From contig CALCJG010000404.1 in the NCBI GenBank assembly GCA_937967705.1, forward strand, positions 1 to 22,253: a stretch of 22,253 nt of DNA, read 5' to 3'. A program made the translations under genes and the position numbers. Numbering within the stretch: position 1 is the first letter of the stretch; each line of letters starts with the position of its first letter. This stretch comes from an uncultured Spirochaetia bacterium. GTDB taxonomy: Bacteria > Spirochaetota > UBA4802 > JAGODF01. Positions 7,999-15,292 of the stretch are shown piece by piece. The notes under the pieces are model-generated. The model did no database searches. It was not told the DNA's origin and saw nothing but the letters and a program-made list of their open reading frames with translations.

Positions 7999-8556
7999 AT
8001 GGTTGAAGACATTATCAGCGATGTAGAAGACAGAATGAAGAAGAGCATCAAGACCATCGAGAAGGAGTTTGCCTCGATCCGAACGGGCCGGGCCAATCCC
8101 GCCCTCTTCGACGGGATCAAGGTGGATGTCTATGGTACGCAGATGCCCCTCAATCAGGTGGCCACGGTCTCATGTCCCGAACCCCGTCTGGTGGTCATAC
8201 AGCCCTGGGACAGGAGCAATCTCTCGTCGGTGGAGAAGGCCATTCTGAAATCCGACCTTTCCGTCAATCCCAACAACGACGGAAACCTGATACGCATTCA
8301 GATCCCCGATCTCACGGAAGAGAGGAGAAAGGAATACGTGAAACTGGCGCGGCAGAAGGCCGAGGAGTGCAAGGTTTCCATACGCAACGTCCGGCGTGAC
8401 GGCAACGATATGATCAAGGATCTGGAGAAGAGCAAGGATATATCCGAGGATGAATCCAAGAACGCCATAGGCCGCATCCAGAAGCTGACGGATAAGTACA
8501 CCGATGAGGTCCAAAAGATGACGGACAACAAGGAAAAGGAGATCCTGAACATCTGA
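7999..8556 (+). CDS. frr: ribosome recycling factor
   Basis: RRF, with EF-G, splits post-termination ribosomes. The 185-aa length is exactly typical. Recognisable segments are the N-terminal helix ending in SIRTGRANPALFDGIKVD, the middle domain start VDVYGTQMPLNQVAT, the block PWDRSNLSSVEKAI, and the C-terminal helices with RQKAEECKVSIRNVRRDGN. ATG 7999 has an AGGGGGAA ribosome site about 6 bp upstream. The 77-bp gap after pyrH holds nothing I could identify. The pairing pyrH-frr is one of the most conserved in bacteria. Confidence 0.97.
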   Translation: MVEDIISDVEDRMKKSIKTIEKEFASIRTGRANPALFDGIKVDVYGTQMPLNQVATVSCPEPRLVVIQPWDRSNLSSVEKAILKSDLSVNPNNDGNLIRIQIPDLTEERRKEYVKLARQKAEECKVSIRNVRRDGNDMIKDLEKSKDISEDESKNAIGRIQKLTDKYTDEVQKMTDNKEKEILNI

Positions 8557-8595
8557 TCCTCCGGGTCCCGCGCTTCGTGGCCCCTGTGCTGAATA

Positions 8596-9312
8596 ATGAA
8601 AGACTATAAGGCATTAATCGATCAACAGAAGATACCCCGCCATATCGCTCTCATCATGGACGGAAACGGAAGATGGGCCGAGAAGCGGAAACTCCCCCGC
8701 ATGGAAGGCCACCGTCGGGGCGCCGAGGTCATCGAGCCTCTGGCGGATGCCGCTATCGGCCTGGGGGTGGAGGTGCTTTCCCTGTACGCCTTTTCCACGG
8801 AAAACTGGTCCCGCCCCGCCTCGGAGGTCCAGGGTCTCTGGAATCTCCTGGAGCTGTACTTTGAGTCCCAGCGGGAGAAGATACGGAAAAAGGGTATCAG
8901 AATCGTCCTCTCCGGGACTATGGGAAGGCTCGCTGACCGGACCAGAAAAATCATAGACATCATGAAGAAGGAGACCCGGCAGAACCGGACTCTGACGATG
9001 AATTTCTGCATCAACTACGGGGGCCAGCAGGAAATCGTGGACGCGGTCAACGGCTGGCTGAAAACCCGGAAGGGGGAGGAGGCTCTGACCCCCGCCCGGC
9101 TGGCCCGGCATCTCTACGTGCCCCAGCTCCCCCCGGTGGATCTGATGATACGCACCAGCGGGGAATACCGTATCAGCAATTTTCTGCTCTGGCAGTTGGC
9201 CTACGCCGAGCTGATTTTTCTTAAGGTGTTGTGGCCGGACTTCAAGCCCGGCGATCTTTACAAGGCAGTGTATGAATTTCAGAATAGAGAAAGGAGATTC
9301 GGCGGATTATGA
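8596..9312 (+). CDS. uppS: undecaprenyl diphosphate synthase (isoprenyl transferase)
   Basis: This cis-prenyltransferase adds isopentenyl diphosphate units to farnesyl diphosphate, making the lipid carrier for peptidoglycan and O-antigen. The signature HIALIMDGNGRWA holds the catalytic Asp22 (magnesium and substrate). YAFSTENWSRP follows, and RTSGEYRISNFLLWQLAYAE is the conserved C-terminal motif for IPP binding. At 238 aa it is near the normal size. Its stop overlaps the cdsA start by four bases (ATGA). It supplies carrier lipid next to dxr, which makes the isoprenoid precursor in the same cluster. Confidence 0.96.
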   Translation: MKDYKALIDQQKIPRHIALIMDGNGRWAEKRKLPRMEGHRRGAEVIEPLADAAIGLGVEVLSLYAFSTENWSRPASEVQGLWNLLELYFESQREKIRKKGIRIVLSGTMGRLADRTRKIIDIMKKETRQNRTLTMNFCINYGGQQEIVDAVNGWLKTRKGEEALTPARLARHLYVPQLPPVDLMIRTSGEYRISNFLLWQLAYAELIFLKVLWPDFKPGDLYKAVYEFQNRERRFGGL

Positions 9313-10187
9313 GCGATGTTACAACGTCTACCATCAAGCGTGTGTTGAGCGCCCTCGTGGCCCTACCTGTGTATGTCATCTTCCTGTACACGGATATGTT
9401 TTACTCTCTGCCGGTGCTGGCAGTATCCCTCATCGTTACCCTGGCCTGCCTGTTCGAGTACTATCAGATTTCCGGCAGGGATGAAAACCAGAAGCCCTTC
9501 CTCTGGGCTGGGCTGATCGCCGGAGCGGCGGTCAATGCCGTCATGTATCTCTACGCCTTCGGAGGACTGCGGCTGGTCAAGAGCTTCGACGCCCGGGTGA
9601 TGCTCGCCCTGGTGGCGCTCTTTACCTGCTCCGTTCTGGTCTATCAGATCTTCCGCAGACCCATACAGGGAGGGATCTACTCCCTGGCGGTAACGGTTTT
9701 CGGTGTGATCTACATCGTCTTCGGTTTCTCTCATTTGATTCTCCTGAAGGCCGTAAACGACGGCTTCTATCACATCCTGGTGCTCAATATCGTCGTGATG
9801 CTCAACGACACCTTCGCCTACTTCGGAGGGGTGCTTTTCGGCAGGCACAAGACCGGTTTTGCCGTCTCCCCCAACAAGTCCTGGGAGGGATATTTCTCGG
9901 GACTGCTCTTCAGCGTTCTCTCCATGATCATCTCAACCCAGGTGCTGAAGATCTTCTTTGGCCGGGACCTCGGATTCGGAATCCTGGAGGCTGCACTGGT
10001 GGGGATAGGCTTGAGCCTGCTGGGCCATCTGGGGGATCTGGTGGAGTCCGCCGTCAAGCGCGACGGGTCCATCAAGGACTCCGGCTCCATCATTCCCGGC
10101 CATGGCGGGATGTGGGATGTCTTTGACGCCCTCATCTTCTCCATGCCCTTTTACTATTATTACCTTGTGCTGAAGGGGATGGCCTGA
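9309..10187 (+). CDS. cdsA: phosphatidate cytidylyltransferase (CDP-diglyceride synthase)
   Basis: This integral membrane enzyme makes CDP-diacylglycerol from phosphatidic acid and CTP, the branch point of phospholipid synthesis. The 292-aa protein has about eight hydrophobic segments. The CDS signature lies near the C-terminus: SAVKRDGSIKDSGSIIPGHG, with the conserved K-R-x4-K-D and PGHGG residues. A further conserved block is MLNDTFAYFGGVLFGRHK followed by SPNKSWEGYFSG. The ATG overlaps the uppS stop, so translation is probably coupled, and dxr begins eight bases after its end. Confidence 0.96.
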   Translation: MSDVTTSTIKRVLSALVALPVYVIFLYTDMFYSLPVLAVSLIVTLACLFEYYQISGRDENQKPFLWAGLIAGAAVNAVMYLYAFGGLRLVKSFDARVMLALVALFTCSVLVYQIFRRPIQGGIYSLAVTVFGVIYIVFGFSHLILLKAVNDGFYHILVLNIVVMLNDTFAYFGGVLFGRHKTGFAVSPNKSWEGYFSGLLFSVLSMIISTQVLKIFFGRDLGFGILEAALVGIGLSLLGHLGDLVESAVKRDGSIKDSGSIIPGHGGMWDVFDALIFSMPFYYYYLVLKGMA

Positions 10188-10195
10188 AACGGACG

Positions 10196-11356
10196 ATGTC
10201 CTCCAAGATCACCATCTTCGGCTCCACAGGCTCCATCGGCCTCTCCACGATGCGGGTGCTCCGCTTCCTGAACCCGGAGTACGAAGTCTACGGCCTCTCC
10301 TGCCGATCCAATCTCGGGCTCATCGAGGAACAGATCGAAGAGTTCCACCCCTCCGTGGTGGCGGTCGAATCCGAGGAGGCCGTGCGCTCCGAGGCCTTTC
10401 GGGATCTGCGCAAAAGGCATCCCGGGGTGGAATACCTGGAGGGGCCGGAAGGGCTGATGGAACTCGCTGTCAGAAAAACGGACCTGCTCCTCTCGGCCAT
10501 CGTGGGTTCCGCGGGGCTGGCCCCCACCCTGGCCGCCATACCCCATGTGAAGCGTATAGCCCTGGCAAACAAGGAGACTCTGGTTATGGCGGGGGATGTG
10601 TTCCGTAAGGAAACCTCCAGCCGGGGGGTGGAGCTCATTCCCGTGGACAGCGAGCATAGCGCCATCTTCCAGCTCATGGAAAAGCTGAACCACGAGGAGG
10701 TCAGCCGCATCACCCTGACCGCCTCCGGGGGGAGTCTGAGAAATCGGGCCGCGGAGGAGATGGCTGGCGTGACCCCCGAGGAGGCCCTGGCCCATCCCAC
10801 CTGGAGCATGGGGCAGAAGATCACCATCGACTCCGCAACGCTGATGAACAAGGGTCTGGAGGTGATCGAGGCGCATCACCTGTTTGGGATGCCCTACGAC
10901 AGGATCGGTGTCGTCATCCATCCGGAAAGCATCGTCCATTCCCTGGTGGAAACGGTGGACGGGGCCCTTTACGCCCACATGAGCATCACCGATATGGCCC
11001 TGCCCATCCTCTACGCCCTGTCCCATCCCCGTAAGCGGACCAATCCCTTCGGAACGCTCAACCTGGCCGAGATCGGACAGCTCACCTTTTCCGCCTACGA
11101 TGGCGTGAAATATCCCGCCCTGGATCTCTGCTACGCTGCGGGCCGGGCCGGGGGGACCATGCCGGCGGTGCTGAACGCTTCCAACGAGGAGGCGGTGTAC
11201 GGTTTTCTCGGCAGGAAAATCTCCCTTACGGATATTGTCAGAATAGTAGAAACGGTGATGGGCCGTCACAGGGTGACGGGTGAGCTTTCTCTTGAGGCTG
11301 TCTTCGACGCGGACCGCTGGGCCCGGGAGGAGGCCCGCTCCCTCATTCCTGGATGA
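10196..11356 (+). CDS. dxr: 1-deoxy-D-xylulose 5-phosphate reductoisomerase
   Basis: DXR makes 2-C-methyl-D-erythritol 4-phosphate using NADPH, the first committed step of the non-mevalonate isoprenoid pathway. The 386-aa protein has the NADPH motif GSTGSIGLST near residue 9, then ALANKETLVMAGD, PVDSEHSAIFQ (metal-binding Asp and Glu), LTASGGSLRN, and HPTWSMGQKITIDSATLMNK (active-site His and metal/substrate residues). Length and motif order are normal, so it should be active. The ribosome site before ATG 10196 is weak, and coupling to cdsA is likely. With uppS two genes upstream, the cluster covers both precursor supply and carrier lipid synthesis. Confidence 0.97.
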   Translation: MSSKITIFGSTGSIGLSTMRVLRFLNPEYEVYGLSCRSNLGLIEEQIEEFHPSVVAVESEEAVRSEAFRDLRKRHPGVEYLEGPEGLMELAVRKTDLLLSAIVGSAGLAPTLAAIPHVKRIALANKETLVMAGDVFRKETSSRGVELIPVDSEHSAIFQLMEKLNHEEVSRITLTASGGSLRNRAAEEMAGVTPEEALAHPTWSMGQKITIDSATLMNKGLEVIEAHHLFGMPYDRIGVVIHPESIVHSLVETVDGALYAHMSITDMALPILYALSHPRKRTNPFGTLNLAEIGQLTFSAYDGVKYPALDLCYAAGRAGGTMPAVLNASNEEAVYGFLGRKISLTDIVRIVETVMGRHRVTGELSLEAVFDADRWAREEARSLIPG

Positions 11357-11372
11357 GGAACGCATTTTTTTT
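11341..11372 (+). terminator. possible weak terminator at the end of dxr
   Basis: CCTCAT (11341-11346) and ATGAGG (11353-11358) form a 6-bp stem that includes the dxr stop codon. A run of eight T follows at 11365-11372. The stem is short, and six bases separate it from the T-run, so it would act only as a partial terminator. The 138-bp gap before rseP is AT-rich, and I found no convincing promoter hexamer pair in it. Confidence 0.3.
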
Positions 11373-11494
11373 CGGATGTAACAAAAATGGTTTTACAGAC
11401 ACTTACGTGCTATTGTTGGATGGGTTAAGGATATAAAAAGTCGCTTTCCCCCGAACCGGCAATTATACCAGATAAATTAAAGCTGAGGAATGAC

Positions 11495-13081
11495 ATGACA
11501 ATCGGATACATCATAACCATGATTCTGGGGGCCGCCGTGCTCCTGGGGATCTGTATTTTCATCCACGAACTGGGCCATCTTCTGGGAGGCAAAATGGTGG
11601 GCATCAAGGCCCGGGTCTTCTCCATTGGATACGGCAAGGGCGTCTTCAAGAAGCAGATTGGTGATACCACCTATCAGCTGACCCTGATCCCCTTCGGGGG
11701 CTACTGCCAGTTTTACGGGGACGACCCCTCTGAGGAGAGGAAGGGCGAACCCTATGAGTTCCTGTCGGCCCCTCCGCTCAAGCGGATCGTACCCGTGGTG
11801 ATGGGCCCTCTCTTCAATCTCTTCCTGGGCATCATACTCTTCTTCGCGATGAATATGATCGGCTACGATAAGGAAACCAACAGGATTATCGTCCTGGACG
11901 ATTATAAGAAGGCACAGCAGTCAGCTCCGGCGACCCCGGCTTTCAAGGCCGGCCTGAAGACCGGCGACCGAATCATCGAAATCAACGGAAACAGGGTGAC
12001 AGACTTTTTTGGAGTAAGGGGAAAGGTTGTCTTTTCCCATGGCAAGCCCCTTAAGGTGAAGGCCGAACGCGGCGGTAAAGTGCTGGATTTTACGGTACAG
12101 CCCGAGCGATATTCTGAGAAGGACTACTATACCATCGGCGTTATGCCTTATGGAGACAAGATCGTCCTCAAGGGAATCGTTAAGAACAGCACCGCGGCCA
12201 GGGTGGGGCTGAGGGAGTACGATGAAATAAGGCTTCTGGACGGAAAGGCCGTCAAATCCCCGGATGAATTCGTCGACTATATACGGGCTCACGGCGGGAA
12301 GGAGGTGAGCCTGACCGTTTTCCGGAGCGGCAAGGAGATGACGGTCAAGGCCGTCCCAGGCGTGCGCGAGGAGATTACGGTAAAGCAATTCGAGGATCCC
12401 CGTTTCAAGGGAGAGAAGCATGATATCGTCATCCGCGGCGAGGATAAGCTGGGCATCATCAAAAAGGCGATTCAGGACGGGAAGGTGAAGATCAACGGCA
12501 AGCCGGTCAAGACCTTCGACGAGTTCAAGACGGTCGTGGCCGCCCTCAGGGGAAAACCCGCCACGCTGGAGAATCCCGGCGGTGTCTATTCCGGGGTGAT
12601 CTCGTATCAGAAGTTTGGTTTTCTGGGCGTGGAGCCCGCCATTGCGCCGGAGATGGTGCACATCAGCTACGGGGTGGGGGAGGGATTCATCCGCGCTTTC
12701 GTGGAACCCTATAATTTCATCGTGATGAACCTGAAGGGGATCGGCATGCTGATCTCCGGGGATCTGGACGTCCGGCAGAACATCTCCGGGCCCATCCTGA
12801 TCGCCAAGATTGCCGGCGACACGGCGTATCACAAGGGGCTGTCCCAGTTCATCCTGATCATGGCGCAGATTTCCATCATCCTCATGGTCATGAATCTCCT
12901 GCCGATCCCGATGGTGGACGGAAGCTATGTCGTTTTCTTCCTCCTCGAGGCCGTACGGGGCAAACCGATCAACGACAAGCTGATGGAGAAGATACAGATG
13001 GTCGGCATGGTGATGCTGATCCTCCTGGGTGTCTTCGTCATCTATAACGACATACACAAGCTGATTTTCGGAGCCTGGTAG
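11495..13081 (+). CDS. rseP: RseP-type site-2 zinc metalloprotease, long form with extra PDZ-like region
   Basis: This intramembrane protease cuts membrane-embedded substrates such as anti-sigma factors, using zinc. The catalytic HELGH is at residues 24-28 in the first membrane segment. The third zinc ligand is expected at Asp475 in NLLPIPMVDG (467-476), where the usual L-D-G reads V-D-G. Two PDZ domains are visible (about 130-210, AGLKTGDRIIEINGNRV, and 215-290, VGLREYDEIRLLDGKAV). After these comes an added stretch of about 110 residues containing VKINGKPVKTFDEFKTVV (about 327-345), like the second half of another PDZ. The total of 528 aa exceeds E. coli RseP (450). ATG 11495 has a GCTGAGGA ribosome site. 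Its place after dxr is the common order. Confidence 0.93.
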   Translation: MTIGYIITMILGAAVLLGICIFIHELGHLLGGKMVGIKARVFSIGYGKGVFKKQIGDTTYQLTLIPFGGYCQFYGDDPSEERKGEPYEFLSAPPLKRIVPVVMGPLFNLFLGIILFFAMNMIGYDKETNRIIVLDDYKKAQQSAPATPAFKAGLKTGDRIIEINGNRVTDFFGVRGKVVFSHGKPLKVKAERGGKVLDFTVQPERYSEKDYYTIGVMPYGDKIVLKGIVKNSTAARVGLREYDEIRLLDGKAVKSPDEFVDYIRAHGGKEVSLTVFRSGKEMTVKAVPGVREEITVKQFEDPRFKGEKHDIVIRGEDKLGIIKKAIQDGKVKINGKPVKTFDEFKTVVAALRGKPATLENPGGVYSGVISYQKFGFLGVEPAIAPEMVHISYGVGEGFIRAFVEPYNFIVMNLKGIGMLISGDLDVRQNISGPILIAKIAGDTAYHKGLSQFILIMAQISIILMVMNLLPIPMVDGSYVVFFLLEAVRGKPINDKLMEKIQMVGMVMLILLGVFVIYNDIHKLIFGAW

Positions 13082-13098
13082 GACCGGCTCAACGACCC

Positions 13099-13392
13099 AT
13101 GGGTGCCGACGGGGAAACGGGAAACGCCGAGGTGGTTCTTTCCCTGGGGGACCACTGCATAGAAACGGAATCGCGCCGGGAACTGAAACGGCTCATGGAT
13201 CTCTATTTCGCGGCCGGGGAGGGTGATGTTTCCCTCCTCGAGACGCGTATAGAAATCCTGCAGGAGTTTCTGCAGACCGCAGACTTCCCCTCCCTCCGCT
13301 CATCGGACCAGCGTCTCGCGGGGTTGATCCCTTCCAAGGTGGTTCTCCGCCGGGAAAAGGGCGGAACCGTTTCCTTCTCCATTGAAGACTGA
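13099..13392 (+). CDS. 97-aa protein of unknown function
   Basis: I do not recognise this protein. It is soluble, with no signal peptide or membrane segment. A charged, helical middle (about 26-62, ESRRELKRLMDLYFAAGEGD and ETRIEILQEFLQ) precedes a short beta-like end (LIPSKVVLRREKGGTVSFS). It starts 17 bp after the rseP stop and ends four bases before the transporter ATG, so it is probably carried on the same transcript. No good ribosome site precedes ATG 13099, so coupling to rseP or a later start is possible. Its helix-rich character could suit a small binding or adaptor protein, but that is a guess. Confidence 0.55.
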   Translation: MGADGETGNAEVVLSLGDHCIETESRRELKRLMDLYFAAGEGDVSLLETRIEILQEFLQTADFPSLRSSDQRLAGLIPSKVVLRREKGGTVSFSIED

Positions 13393-13396
13393 AGCC

Positions 13397-14572
13397 ATGC
13401 GCGAACATCACATCCCCGAGTATTCCCTCTTCTTTCTCTTTCGGGCGCTCCTCTTTCCCCTGCTCTTCTTCATGCCGGTGCTTCTCGAGGAGAAGGGGAT
13501 CACCGGATGGCGGACGGGACTTCTCATCGGTGAGGCCTACATAACCGGAATACTCCTCACGGTTCCGCACGGCATACTCAATGACAGGGTTCAGTCCCGG
13601 CGGCTGATTCTCGTCAGCCTGATCCTGGCGAGCCTCTTCCTCTTCCTCCTCACACAGGTATCCGCCTTCGGGGTGATGCTTCTCCTCTTTCTCTTGTTCG
13701 GCGTTGCGCGCAATCTATTTCAGATCAGCTTCGATTCCCTCTTCTTTAAGCAGGTGATCCGAGGGGAGGGGTGCGTTCATGTGGGGCGCTACTGCCTGGT
13801 CTTCTCCTCGGCCGCCATTCTGGGCTTTGCCCTCACGTCGGCCCTGTTAAGCCGATGGCCTCTCTACTCGCTCTACATCATCGCAGGTATCCTCTACGGA
13901 CTTACCACCGCACTGACCTTCTTCCTGAGGGTCAATGAAACGCGGCGTGTGGCCCTTTCGGAGTACGCAGGGGGGCTGGGCGGATGGCGCGCAGCGGCGC
14001 TCCTGTTCATCCTTTTCCTCTTTTCCCTGCATTGGGGGGCAGAGGATACCTGTTACGGCCTGTTCCTCAAGCATTACCTTGGGCTTTCGCCTTCCCTCTC
14101 GGCCCTTTACATGGGTGCGGAATTCATCACCTTCGGTCTCACGGCCTACGGGACGGGGCTCATGGTGGACCGGCGGGGTTGGGAGATGCGCAAGGTCTTC
14201 CTGGCGGGCATTGTCCTCTCGGGGCTTTCCCTCATCCTGCAGGTCAACCGAAGCTTCGAGATATCCCTCGCCATGCGCATGCTTCACGGCATGGGGGATG
14301 CCCTGGTGATGGTGATCATCTATTACGGCATATCCCGGGCCTTTCATGTGGACAGGATGGGTGGCCATATGAGCCTGGTGATGGTGATTCTGCTGCTGGG
14401 CTCCTTCACGGGTTCCCTGGTCTACAGCCGGGTGGGCAAGACCTTCGGATACGAAACGTCCTTCCTCGTAAGCGGCGTCATCATGCTGGTTACGGCGTTT
14501 TTACTGATTACATACTTTCTCTCGGCAGGGCGGGGTCTCAATCCCGCCGTTTCGGAAAAAAAACCTGAATAA
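13397..14572 (+). CDS. major facilitator superfamily permease
   Basis: This is a 391-aa membrane protein with about 11-12 hydrophobic segments and a long central break (around residues 180-200), the usual two-half MFS layout. The loop after segment 2 carries GILNDRVQSRR, a variant of the MFS G-x-x-x-D-R-x-x-R-R motif between segments 2 and 3; GTGLMVDRRG is its counterpart in the second half. It is probably a proton-coupled carrier in the inner membrane, and the substrate is not predictable. I chose ATG 13397 over the in-frame TTG 13382, which lies inside the preceding gene. The ribosome site is weak. It is followed by the export operon promoter. Confidence 0.8.
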   Translation: MREHHIPEYSLFFLFRALLFPLLFFMPVLLEEKGITGWRTGLLIGEAYITGILLTVPHGILNDRVQSRRLILVSLILASLFLFLLTQVSAFGVMLLLFLLFGVARNLFQISFDSLFFKQVIRGEGCVHVGRYCLVFSSAAILGFALTSALLSRWPLYSLYIIAGILYGLTTALTFFLRVNETRRVALSEYAGGLGGWRAAALLFILFLFSLHWGAEDTCYGLFLKHYLGLSPSLSALYMGAEFITFGLTAYGTGLMVDRRGWEMRKVFLAGIVLSGLSLILQVNRSFEISLAMRMLHGMGDALVMVIIYYGISRAFHVDRMGGHMSLVMVILLLGSFTGSLVYSRVGKTFGYETSFLVSGVIMLVTAFLLITYFLSAGRGLNPAVSEKKPE

Positions 14573-14594
14573 CTAAAAAAATCTGATGAGTGAC

Positions 14595-14623
14595 TTGACG
14601 AAAAATGAAATAGGAGGTATTTT
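14595..14623 (+). promoter_or_regulatory. sigma-70 promoter of the export operon
   Basis: TTGACG (14595-14600) and TATTTT (14618-14623) are separated by 17 bp, matching 5/6 and 4/6 of the consensus. The predicted start, near 14630, falls inside the palindrome at 14627-14642. The AGGAGG at 14612-14617 lies in the spacer, 48 bp before the regulator ATG. On this reading it is not a ribosome site. Confidence 0.55.
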
Positions 14624-14626
14624 GTT

Positions 14627-14662
14627 AACTAACTGGTTAGTTTAACTATCTATTTGGTTAGT
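14627..14662 (+). promoter_or_regulatory. probable TetR operator: 16-bp palindrome plus a repeated half-site
   Basis: AACTAACTGGTTAGTT (14627-14642) is a palindrome of two 7-bp arms around TG. The 8-mer TGGTTAGT occurs at 14634-14641 and again at 14655-14662, exactly 21 bp apart, or two helical turns. The second copy has a weaker left arm (AACTATC at 14644-14650). The sites sit at and just after the predicted transcription start, right before the TetR gene, which fits autorepression of the whole operon. Confidence 0.65.
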
Positions 14663-14665
14663 AAA

Positions 14666-15292
14666 ATGAAAAAAGAAAAGTCGGAAGACAGGATTATCGA
14701 AGCGGCCCTGAAGGAATTTGCCCAGTACGGATTCGACGGGGCGCGCATGGAAAGGATCGCCAAAAGGGCCAAACTCAACAAGGCCATGATCTACTACCAT
14801 TTCAAGGGGAAGGAGGCTCTTTACGAGGAGATCCTCACCGGAACCTTTAAGAAGGTTCATGATCTCATAAAGGACAATCTCCCTCAGGAAAAGGACCCCG
14901 TGGACCAGCTGTGCGCCATGATCGCCACCTACACGGATTTCATCGACTCCATTGACCTCGATTTCGTGCGCCTGATGATGCGCGAACTTTCCAGCGGGGG
15001 CACCTATTTCAGAAAAATCACCCTGCCCCATTTTATGACCCCCATACTCGACATGGTGGTTGACCTCATTGAGGGCGGGATGAAGACCGGCCGCATGAGG
15101 AAGGTCAACCCCTATTATACCTATTTTCAAATCGTCGGCTCGGTGGTCTTCTTTAACGCCCTGCAGATCATGCTGGCGGGGACCACCCTGCATGAAAAAA
15201 TGTATACGGAGAATTTCATGAAGGATTTTCAGGAGAATATGGTCGGGATAATCAGAAACGGCCTGGAGCAGCAGGGAGGAAAAGTGAGATGA
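14666..15292 (+). CDS. TetR-family transcriptional regulator
   Basis: This is a 208-aa repressor-type protein. The N-terminal helix-turn-helix is clear (about 8-54): IIEAALKEFAQYGFDG, then MERIAKRAKLNKAMIYYHFK, ending in GKEALYEEIL. The remaining helical region (about 60-205) would bind a ligand and form the dimer. ATG 14666 is chosen because the protein then begins MKKEKSEDRIIEAAL, as is usual. The in-frame TTG 14654 lies inside the operator repeat. No clear ribosome site precedes either, so translation of a short-leader mRNA is possible. Its stop overlaps the TolC-like start by four bases. It probably represses its own operon and responds to an exported compound, by analogy with CecR and ybhGFSR in E. 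coli. Confidence 0.93.
   Translation: MKKEKSEDRIIEAALKEFAQYGFDGARMERIAKRAKLNKAMIYYHFKGKEALYEEILTGTFKKVHDLIKDNLPQEKDPVDQLCAMIATYTDFIDSIDLDFVRLMMRELSSGGTYFRKITLPHFMTPILDMVVDLIEGGMKTGRMRKVNPYYTYFQIVGSVVFFNALQIMLAGTTLHEKMYTENFMKDFQENMVGIIRNGLEQQGGKVR

Noticed and set aside
10160..11365. 401-aa minus-strand open frame opposite dxr
   Set aside because: dxr has all its active-site motifs. The opposite frame is a His/Gly-rich shadow without a recognisable fold.
14529..14548. GGCGGG/CCCGCC hairpin near the end of the MFS gene as a terminator
   Set aside because: The stem lies inside the coding region and is followed by GTTTCGG and a run of A rather than a run of T on the plus strand.
14612..14645. 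AGGAGG followed by a TTG-started seven-codon frame (14622-14645) as a leader peptide
   Set aside because: The AGGAGG lies between the predicted -35 and -10, so it would not be in the mRNA. The tiny frame runs through the operator palindrome and shows no regulatory codon pattern.
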